DNA from: CAZXBB01 sp964638815
GTDB taxonomy: Bacteria; Planctomycetota; Phycisphaerae; Phycisphaerales; SM1A02
Direction of reading: 5' to 3'
Length of the DNA: 11,198 nt
NCBI GenBank assembly: GCA_964638815.1
Contig: CAZXBB010000164.1
Coordinates: 1-11,198 of the forward strand
Numbering within the stretch: the first letter of the stretch is position 1; each line of letters begins with the position of its first letter. Below the pieces are notes generated by a model. That model saw nothing but the letters and a program-made list of their open reading frames with translations. It made no database searches and was not told where the DNA came from. Below are positions 6,035 to 11,198 of this stretch, one piece after another. Both the position numbers and the translations under genes were made by a program.

Positions 6035-7258
6035 ATGAACACATCCCCGCATGGCGCCGCCGACATCCTGCTCACGGAGGGCATCCACGCCGCGGCGGAC
6101 GAGGTACTCGCGCCGAGCGGACTTCGCGTGCGCCGTCACGACGGGGCGCTGCCGCCCGGCGGCGACCCGGATCTGCTGGCCGGCGTCAGGATGCTCGGCA
6201 TCCGGTCGAAGTCGCGCGTCACCGCCGATGTGCTCGCCGGCGCCGCCGACCTCCACGCCGTGGGCTGCTTCTGCATCGGCACGAACCAGGTTGACCTCGA
6301 GGAGGCGTGTCGGCGCGGCGTCGCGGTCTTCAACGCGCCGTTCTCGAACACGCGCAGCGTCGCGGAAATGACGATCGCTGAGATCATCGCCCTTCATCGC
6401 CGCCTCTTCGAGAAGAGCATGGCCATGCACCGCGGCGAGTGGGACAAGTCCGCCGCGCACGCTCACGAGGTGCGAGGACGCGTGCTCGGGATCGTCGGCT
6501 ACGGGCACATCGGCTCGCAGGTCTCGGTGCTCGCCGAGGCGCTCGGGATGCACGTGATCTACCACGACACCGCGCCGAAGCTCCCCCTCGGGAACGCGCA
6601 CCCGCTCCCGTCACTCGGCGACGTGCTCGCGCAGGCGGACGTCGTCACCGTCCACGTGCCGGAGACGCCTTTGACGAAGGGGCTCATCGGCGCCGCCGAG
6701 ATCGCCCTCATGAAGCCCGGCGCGTTCCTGATCAACAACGCGCGGGGCTGCGTGACCGATCCCCTCGCGATCGCGGCGGCGCTGCGGGAAGGCCGCCTCG
6801 GCGGGTACGCGACCGATGTCTATCCGTCGGAGCCGGGCGACGGCAAGGCCCGCTTCGAGTCGCCGCTCGTCGGCCTGCCGAACGCCATCCTGACCCCGCA
6901 CATCGGCGGCAGCACGGAGGAGGCGCAGGCCAACATCGCCCGCGAGGTCGCCGAGAAGCTCACGCGGTACATGCTCAACGGGACGACGACGAGCGCGGTG
7001 AACGTCCCCGCGGTGGAGCTGCCGCAACTGCGTCCGCAGGAGCACCGGATCCTCCACTTCCACCGCAACGTCCCGGGCGTCCTGAGCAAGATGCACGCGG
7101 TGCTCGCCGATCTCGGGGTGAACATCAACGCCGAGTACCTCCAGTCGAATGCCGAGGTGAGCTACGTCATCCTGGACGTCGATCCGCACCACGGAGACAA
7201 GGTGCGGGAGAGGCTGAGCGCGATTCCGGAGACGATCCGGGTGCGCACGCTGTATTAG
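6035..7258 (+). CDS. serA: D-3-phosphoglycerate dehydrogenase with C-terminal ACT domain
   Basis: SerA oxidises 3-phosphoglycerate with NAD in the first step of serine synthesis, in the cytoplasm. From 6035 it has 407 residues, very close to the 410 of E. coli SerA and collinear with it. Matching blocks include GCFCIGTNQVDL, FNAPFSNTRSVAE, the NAD-binding GYGHIG (about 155-160), LPLGNA, Arg237 (NNARG), Glu266 (YPSEP) and His289 (TPHIGGST), the last three being the catalytic set. The ACT domain follows (about 338-407); His343 and Asn345 match the serine-binding residues of E. coli SerA, so feedback inhibition by serine is likely. An in-frame ATG at 6005 would add 10 residues, but these use codons ending in A or T (aca, tca, ctt, cga) rare for this genome and exceed the family N-terminus, so 6035 is preferred. 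Neither start has a clear ribosome site. Confidence 0.93.
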   Translation: MNTSPHGAADILLTEGIHAAADEVLAPSGLRVRRHDGALPPGGDPDLLAGVRMLGIRSKSRVTADVLAGAADLHAVGCFCIGTNQVDLEEACRRGVAVFNAPFSNTRSVAEMTIAEIIALHRRLFEKSMAMHRGEWDKSAAHAHEVRGRVLGIVGYGHIGSQVSVLAEALGMHVIYHDTAPKLPLGNAHPLPSLGDVLAQADVVTVHVPETPLTKGLIGAAEIALMKPGAFLINNARGCVTDPLAIAAALREGRLGGYATDVYPSEPGDGKARFESPLVGLPNAILTPHIGGSTEEAQANIAREVAEKLTRYMLNGTTTSAVNVPAVELPQLRPQEHRILHFHRNVPGVLSKMHAVLADLGVNINAEYLQSNAEVSYVILDVDPHHGDKVRERLSAIPETIRVRTLY

Positions 7259-7281
7259 GATGAGAGCGCTCGAGGTTCGAG

Positions 7282-7317
7282 GATGCGGTCGATGCGGTCG
7301 ATGCGGTCGATGCGGTC
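7282..7317. repeat. 9-bp tandem repeat, four perfect copies
   Basis: GATGCGGTC occurs four times without a mismatch, 24 bp after the serA stop. Read as protein it would give repeated Met-Arg-Ser, but the prolyl oligopeptidase start lies further downstream, so the array is probably noncoding. Perfect identity suggests recent slippage or a conserved dispersed repeat. Confidence 0.75.
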
Positions 7318-7340
7318 CGGGTCGCTGAGGCCAAACCCGT

Positions 7341-7365
7341 CGCCGGCCGTAACCGGCGGTATCAT
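7341..7365 (+). promoter_or_regulatory. Hairpin next to a candidate -10 hexamer of the prolyl oligopeptidase gene
   Basis: CGCCGG (7341-7346) and CCGGCG (7353-7358) form a 6-bp inverted repeat with a 6-nt loop. TATCAT (7360-7365), 5 of 6 to TATAAT, follows directly and lies 31 nt before the ATG at 7397. The inverted repeat could be an operator. No good -35 box is seen. Confidence 0.3.
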
Positions 7366-7385
7366 TGGTTTCTTCATCCCCCGCC

Positions 7386-7389
7386 GGAG
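7386..7389 (+). promoter_or_regulatory. Ribosome binding site that fixes the prolyl oligopeptidase start
   Basis: GGAG lies 7 nt before the ATG at 7397, the same spacing as at hutU. It favours this start, where a signal peptide begins, over the in-frame ATGs inside the 9-bp repeat at 7283-7310. Confidence 0.6.
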
Positions 7390-7396
7390 CCTTCCG

Positions 7397-9496
7397 ATGT
7401 TCAAGCCCGTGCTGCTCTCGCTGTCCGTTGCGACCCTCGCCCTTGCCGCCCCGCCGCCGCCGACCGAGGCTGTGCCGGTCGAGGAGCTCGTCCACGGGGA
7501 GCGTCTCGTGGACGAGTATCGCTGGCTCGAGGCGCTCGACTCCGAGGACCCGGAGGTCGAGGCGTGGACGACCGCGCAGAACGAGTACGCGCGCGGCGTC
7601 CTCGACGCGCTGCCGGGACGCGCGGCGCTCGAGGAGCGGCTCGGCCAGCTCATGCGGATCGGCAGCATCTCGGCGCCGAGCATGCGCGGGAACCTGTACT
7701 TCTACACCGAGCGGCGGGGCGACGAGAACCAGCCCGTGCTCTACGTGCGCGAGGGGTTCGACGGGACGCCGCGCGAGCTCCTGAACCCGAACACGCTCGA
7801 CGAGCGCGGCCTCTCTGCGCTCGACTGGTACGTCCCGAGCCACGACGGCAACTTGCTCGCGTTCGGCCTGAGCCACGCGGGCGACGAGATGACGGTGCTG
7901 CACCTCATGGACGTCGCGACCGGCGACTGGCTGGCGGACGAAATCAGCGGCAAGATCGACTTCGGCGGCTGGGCGCCCAACGACGCCGAGTTCCTCTACG
8001 GCGTGCTCGAGGACCCCGACGACGCCTACTCGCGCGCGTACCGGTGGCACGTGGTCGGTCGGCACGCTCGGCAGGATCCGCTGCTCTTCATGCAGGACGA
8101 GCCGAGCCGCATCCCCGGCGCTTCCCTCAGCGACAACGGCCGGTGGATCATCAACTCGTTCTTCGAGGGATGGTCGAAGCAGGACGTCTACGCCGTCGAT
8201 ACCGCCGAATGGAAACGCACCGGCGAGTTCCGCCGCGTGCCGGTCGCGGTCGATCTCGGCGCGCGCTTCACGCCGTCGTTCGTCGTCGGCGACACGCTCT
8301 ATCTCTTCACGACCCTCGGCGCGCCGAACGGGATGCTGTACGCCGTCGATCTCAACGACCCCGACCGGGGCTCGTGGCGGGTCGTGATCCCCGAGGATTC
8401 CGGCGCCGTCCTGCGCGGCGTGACGCTCGCAAAGGGCATGCTCGTCGCGAGCTACCAGCAGGACGCCACGTCGCGTTTCCGCCGGTTCACGATGAACGGC
8501 GCCCCGCTCGGCGAGATCGCGTTGCCCGGTCTCGGCACGGCCAGCGTGTCGGCGGACCGGGACCGCACCGAGGCGTACCTTGCCTACACGAGCTTCAACG
8601 AGCCCTCCAGCATCTACCGCATCGACGTGGCGACGGGTGATCACGCGCTCTGGGCGCGGCCCGACGTGCCGGTCGACCCGAGCCAGGTCGTCGTGAAGCA
8701 GGAGTGGTGCACGTCGGCCGACGGCGCGCGGGTGCCGATGTTCATCGTGCACAAGAATGGGCTGCGCAAGACGGGCGACACGCCGACGCTCATCTACGGC
8801 TACGGCGGCTTCAACGTCTCGATCACGCCGAGCTTCGACGCGACGCGTTTCCCGTGGTTCGAGAAGGGCGGGATCTACGTCTCGGTCAACCTTCGCGGCG
8901 GCGGCGAGTACGGCGAGTCCTGGCACCAGGCCGGCATGCTGGCGAACAAGCAGAACGTCTTCAACGATCTCTACGCCGCGGCGGAGCACCTGATCGCCGA
9001 GGGCTACACGAGCCCCGAGCATCTCGCGGTGCTGGGCGGCTCGAACGGCGGCCTTCTCACGGGCGTCGCGGCGACGCAGCGTCCGGACCTCTGGGCGGCG
9101 GTCGTCTCCGCGGTGCCGCTCCTCGACATGGTGCGCTTCCCGGAGTTCCTCATGGCGAAGTTCTGGGTGCCGGAGTACGGCGACCCGCAGAACCCCGAGC
9201 ACTTCGAGTGGATCCGCGCGTACTCGCCCTATCACAACATCGACCCGGGTCGCCGGTATCCCGCGATCATGTTCACCGCCGGCGAGAACGACAATCGAGT
9301 CCACCCGATGCACGCCCGCAAGATGGTCGCCGCGATGCAGGCGACGGCTGCGAACGACTTCGACGAGGACCCGATCCTGCTGTGGGTGGACCGCGAGGGC
9401 GGCCACGGCCAGGGCAAGCCGCTTCACCTGCGCATTCGCGACGTGGCGGACCGGTACTCGTTCATCATGTGGCAGACGGGGATGTATTACCGCTGA
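7397..9496 (+). CDS. Exported prolyl oligopeptidase (S9A serine peptidase)
   Basis: S9A peptidases cleave short peptides after proline. From 7397 the protein has 699 residues, close to the roughly 700 of the family. It starts with a likely signal peptide, MFKPVLLSLSVATLALAA, then a proline-rich linker, so it probably works in the periplasm or outside the cell. A short N-terminal helical part is followed by a seven-bladed-propeller-like region (about 75-400) and the alpha/beta-hydrolase domain (about 425-699). The catalytic triad is visible: Ser549 in GGSNGG, Asp632 in GENDNRVHP, His670 in GGHGQGKP. NLRGGGEYGESWH (about 496-508) is another family hallmark. The start is chosen for GGAG 7 nt upstream and the signal peptide; the longer frame adds only a Met-Arg-Ser repeat. 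No partner gene is obvious. Family assignment is certain; the natural substrates are not known. Confidence 0.95.
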   Translation: MFKPVLLSLSVATLALAAPPPPTEAVPVEELVHGERLVDEYRWLEALDSEDPEVEAWTTAQNEYARGVLDALPGRAALEERLGQLMRIGSISAPSMRGNLYFYTERRGDENQPVLYVREGFDGTPRELLNPNTLDERGLSALDWYVPSHDGNLLAFGLSHAGDEMTVLHLMDVATGDWLADEISGKIDFGGWAPNDAEFLYGVLEDPDDAYSRAYRWHVVGRHARQDPLLFMQDEPSRIPGASLSDNGRWIINSFFEGWSKQDVYAVDTAEWKRTGEFRRVPVAVDLGARFTPSFVVGDTLYLFTTLGAPNGMLYAVDLNDPDRGSWRVVIPEDSGAVLRGVTLAKGMLVASYQQDATSRFRRFTMNGAPLGEIALPGLGTASVSADRDRTEAYLAYTSFNEPSSIYRIDVATGDHALWARPDVPVDPSQVVVKQEWCTSADGARVPMFIVHKNGLRKTGDTPTLIYGYGGFNVSITPSFDATRFPWFEKGGIYVSVNLRGGGEYGESWHQAGMLANKQNVFNDLYAAAEHLIAEGYTSPEHLAVLGGSNGGLLTGVAATQRPDLWAAVVSAVPLLDMVRFPEFLMAKFWVPEYGDPQNPEHFEWIRAYSPYHNIDPGRRYPAIMFTAGENDNRVHPMHARKMVAAMQATAANDFDEDPILLWVDREGGHGQGKPLHLRIRDVADRYSFIMWQTGMYYR

Positions 9497-9552
9497 CGTT
9501 CCGCCGACCTCCTCATCGTGCCGGGCGGTCGGAGTATCCGAGTGTACCCCGG

Positions 9553-9570
9553 TCCCTGGCTCGGCAGGGA
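9553..9570 (+). terminator. Possible transcription-end hairpin after the prolyl oligopeptidase gene
   Basis: TCCCTG (9553-9558) and CAGGGA (9565-9570) form a perfect 6-bp stem with a 6-nt loop. A smaller stem precedes it (TCGGA/TCCGA, 9529-9541). Only a short TTT occurs 12 nt downstream, so this is at best a weak intrinsic terminator. Confidence 0.25.
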
Positions 9571-9618
9571 GTTGCGGGCTGCTTTCGCGGGTGAGCTGCC
9601 GGAACGCCGGGCGATGGC

Positions 9619-9624
9619 TACGAT
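9619..9624 (+). promoter_or_regulatory. Candidate -10 hexamer of the second beta-helix gene
   Basis: TACGAT (4 of 6 to TATAAT), within GGCTACGATG, lies 38 nt before the ATG at 9663. This leaves room for the AGGAGG ribosome site at 9650-9655. No -35 box is recognised. Confidence 0.25.
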
Positions 9625-9662
9625 GTCGTGCGTCGAAGCGTCGCCAGCGAGGAGGACCGGCC

Positions 9663-10922
9663 ATGGCACACCAACGAGGTCGTCGGCTCGCGCTGCTCGT
9701 CATCAGCACCGTTTTCACCACGACACTCGCTGCGCAGGCCGCGATCATCCGCGTTCCGGGCGATCAGCCCACGATCAAGGCGGGCGTCAACGCCGCGTCG
9801 GATGGCGACGAGGTCGTGATCGCCGACGGGGTCTACACGGGCGAGGGCAATCGTCACATCTCTGTGAGGGGGAAGGTGATCACGGTGCGCTCAGAGAATG
9901 GGCCGGCGATGTGCATCGTCGATTGCGAAGGCAAGGGCGGCGGTTTCAGCCTGGACACCAGTTCCACCGTCGAGGGGCTGACGATCACGAACGGGGCCGC
10001 CATCTATGGCGGCGCTATCTCGTGTAGGGACGCCAGCCCCACGATCCGTGGCTGCGTGCTCATCGGCAACTACGCCGAGATTCGGGGCGGCGCCCTGCAC
10101 AGCAACGGCGGGCGTCCCGTCCTCATCGACTGCCTCATCGCGGAGAACACGGCCAGCGAAGCCGGCGGTGTCGGCATCAGGGACGGCGAGGCGGTGCTGA
10201 TCGACTGCGAGATCCGCGACAATGAAGTGTTCTACCAGGGCGGCGGCGTCGGCACCCGCGGGTTGGGGGGAACCGTCACGCTCATCGGGTGCACGGTGAC
10301 GCGCAACCGGACGATGTACGTGGGTGACGGCGGCGGCGGGGTCTGGTGCGACTTCGCGGACATCGACCTGATCAACTGCCTCATCACGGACAACGTGTCG
10401 GGATCGGGCGCGGGCGGAGCGATCTACTCCGACCTCAGCGGGCATGCGACGGCCACCAACTGCACTATCGTCGGGAACACCGGGGCGCTGAAGTCGACGA
10501 CCCTCGTGACCGCGCGCAACTGCATCCTGTGGAACAACGGGACCACCGAGATCGTAGGCAACGTCGACATCGGCTTCTGCAACGTGCGCGGTGGCTGGAA
10601 CGGGACCGGCAACATCGACGTCGAGCCCCGCTTCGTCCGCGCCGCCAGCGGCGACTACCGGCTGCGCTTCTCGTCGCCCTGCATCGACGCCGGATCGAAC
10701 GACGTCGTGCCGGTCGGGATCAGCGAGGACTTCGACGGCAACCCGCGCTTCGTGGACGATCCGGGCACGCCGGACACCGGAGAGGGGACCGCGCCCCTCG
10801 TCGACGTCGGCGCCTACGAGTACCAGGTTTCGATCGCCTGTCCGGCCGATCTCGACGGTAACGACGCCGTCGGCTTCGCCGACCTCGTGATCCTGCTCGC
10901 GGCGTGGGGACCGTGCCCATAG
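9663..10922 (+). CDS. Secreted right-handed beta-helix protein with planctomycete C-terminal dockerin-like tag
   Basis: The protein has 419 residues. AGGAGG lies 7 nt before ATG 9663, and residues 1-26 form a clear signal peptide (charged MAHQRGRR, hydrophobic core, LAAQA). The mature part opens IIRVPGDQPTIKAG and then builds a parallel beta-helix of Gly/Asn/Cys-rich rungs (VEGLTITNG, IRGCVLIGN, LIDCLIAEN, LIDCEIRDN, LIGCTVTRN, LINCLITDN, ATNCTIVGN), about 70-300. A cap with SPCIDAGSND, DFDGNPRF and VDVGAYEYQ follows. The last 27 residues (393-419) hold one calcium-loop-like DLDGNDAVGFADL, then a hydrophobic helix and LLAAWG, bracketed by cysteines. This tag is common on exported planctomycete proteins and resembles half a type I dockerin; its function is not known to me. 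It is extracellular or cell-surface with unknown ligand. It is the second beta-helix protein in the window but of a different N-terminal type from the one at 1-834. Confidence 0.9.
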   Translation: MAHQRGRRLALLVISTVFTTTLAAQAAIIRVPGDQPTIKAGVNAASDGDEVVIADGVYTGEGNRHISVRGKVITVRSENGPAMCIVDCEGKGGGFSLDTSSTVEGLTITNGAAIYGGAISCRDASPTIRGCVLIGNYAEIRGGALHSNGGRPVLIDCLIAENTASEAGGVGIRDGEAVLIDCEIRDNEVFYQGGGVGTRGLGGTVTLIGCTVTRNRTMYVGDGGGGVWCDFADIDLINCLITDNVSGSGAGGAIYSDLSGHATATNCTIVGNTGALKSTTLVTARNCILWNNGTTEIVGNVDIGFCNVRGGWNGTGNIDVEPRFVRAASGDYRLRFSSPCIDAGSNDVVPVGISEDFDGNPRFVDDPGTPDTGEGTAPLVDVGAYEYQVSIACPADLDGNDAVGFADLVILLAAWGPCP

Positions 10923-10936
10923 GACGGGATGCCGTT

Positions 10937-10953
10937 TACTTTGCGCGCAAGTA
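10937..10953. repeat. Palindrome upstream of the transhydrogenase-like gene
   Basis: TTGCGCGCAA (10941-10950) is a perfect 10-bp palindrome, extended by TAC (10937-10939) and GTA (10951-10953) with one unpaired T at 10940. It begins 15 bp after the beta-helix stop and 71 bp before the next start. It could be a regulator site or a small terminator stem. Confidence 0.4.
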
Positions 10954-11011
10954 TCTGTCGCCGCCGCGCCGATTCGAGGGCTCCCGACTCAAGACCGCCT
11001 CCCGGCCGCCC

Positions 11012-11017
11012 GATAAC
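11012..11017 (+). promoter_or_regulatory. Candidate -10 hexamer of the transhydrogenase-like gene
   Basis: GATAAC (4 of 6 to TATAAT) ends 6 nt before the ATG at 11024, the same distance as the hutI hexamer, so a leaderless transcript is possible. No purine-rich ribosome site is present. Confidence 0.2.
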
Positions 11018-11023
11018 CGGACG

Positions 11024-11198
11024 ATGCCCACCTACGACCTCATCTGTCTCGGTTGCGGCCCCGCCGGCGAGAAGGCGGCGACGCAGGCTGCGTACTACGA
11101 CTACCGCGCGGCCGTCGTCGAGATGGCGGCGCGTCCGGGCGGGGCGATGGTGAACACGGGCACCGTGCCGTCGAAGGCGCTGCGCGAGACGGCGCTCG
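11024..11198 (+). CDS. sthA: Soluble pyridine nucleotide transhydrogenase-like FAD flavoprotein, N-terminus only
   Basis: The first 58 codons are present; the rest lies beyond the window. It opens with the FAD-binding Rossmann strand and loop YDLICLGCGPAGEKAA (GxGxxG-like, residues 10-15), ends the next strand in Glu33 (AVVEM), and reaches GGAMVNTGTVPSKALRETAL. Disulfide reductases of this family have CVNVGC before the PSK motif; here both cysteine positions are Ala41 and Thr46, so the redox disulfide is absent. That pattern and GTVPSKALRETAL point to the Si-specific NAD(P) transhydrogenase (SthA), which passes hydride between NADPH and NAD in the cytoplasm. With only the N-terminus visible, another non-disulfide member of the family remains possible. 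The start lacks a Shine-Dalgarno site; GATAAC lies 6 nt before it. Confidence 0.75.
   Translation, partial: MPTYDLICLGCGPAGEKAATQAAYYDYRAAVVEMAARPGGAMVNTGTVPSKALRETAL

Larger units (their letters stand above)
9497..9662. other. Spacer between the prolyl oligopeptidase and beta-helix genes
   Basis: No gene is seen in these 166 bp. It holds two small perfect hairpins (9529-9541 and 9553-9570), a TACGAT hexamer (9619-9624) and the AGGAGG of the next gene (9650-9655). Confidence 0.5.

Noticed and set aside
7282..7317. CRISPR-like array
   Set aside because: The units are 9 bp and directly adjacent, with no spacers between them; this is a simple tandem repeat.
7283..7396. N-terminal extension of the prolyl oligopeptidase with Met-Arg-Ser repeats
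   Set aside because: It derives from the 9-bp tandem repeat and would place residues before the signal peptide. ATG 7397 has a ribosome site and begins the signal peptide.
6611..9748. Open frame of 1045 codons on the minus strand
   Set aside because: It lies opposite serA, the prolyl oligopeptidase and the start of the beta-helix gene. Its translation is Arg/Val/Asp-rich with no recognisable domain, the usual antisense shadow in high-GC DNA.

Overview
This high-GC window carries eight complete protein-coding genes and two cut off by its edges. One gene (1-834) is on the minus strand and all the others are on the plus strand. The best lineage clue is the pair of exported right-handed beta-helix proteins. 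One opens its mature part with the VDDDAPPAGNGASWATAY type of sequence. The other ends in a short tag with a single dockerin-like loop (DLDGNDAVGFADL, then LLAAWG). Both are typical of Planctomycetota, especially Phycisphaerae-like genomes, so a planctomycete, possibly a metagenome-assembled genome, is the best guess. This is inference from protein style; there is no rRNA marker here. I see no tRNA, rRNA, CRISPR array, transposase or phage gene.

Layout: a truncated secreted beta-helix protein (minus, 1-834) is divergent from hutU, urocanate hydratase (968-2653). A six-segment voltage-gated potassium channel (2703-3524) follows only 49 bp after hutU, then hutI, imidazolonepropionase (3675-4982). 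Next come a type I methionine aminopeptidase (5090-5902), D-3-phosphoglycerate dehydrogenase serA with a C-terminal ACT domain (6035-7258), an exported prolyl oligopeptidase (7397-9496), a second secreted beta-helix protein (9663-10922), and the first 58 codons of a soluble transhydrogenase-like flavoprotein (11024 onward).

HutU and HutI catalyse steps two and three of histidine breakdown to glutamate. hutH and the last-step gene are not in the window, so the pathway must be completed elsewhere. The prolyl oligopeptidase could supply amino acids from peptides and SerA makes serine, but apart from hutU and the channel the genes are separated by 100-165 bp spacers and look like independently transcribed housekeeping and accessory genes rather than one operon.

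The spacers are the less ordinary part. Several carry inverted repeats or 8-9 bp tandem repeats just upstream of genes. Most genes have a TAnnnT-like hexamer upstream. In three genes without a Shine-Dalgarno sequence the hexamer lies only 6-9 nt before the start codon, which suggests leaderless mRNAs. The most interesting protein-level feature is in HutI, where the usual metal-binding Asp of the ATDxNPG motif is Asn. I found no convincing new multi-gene system.
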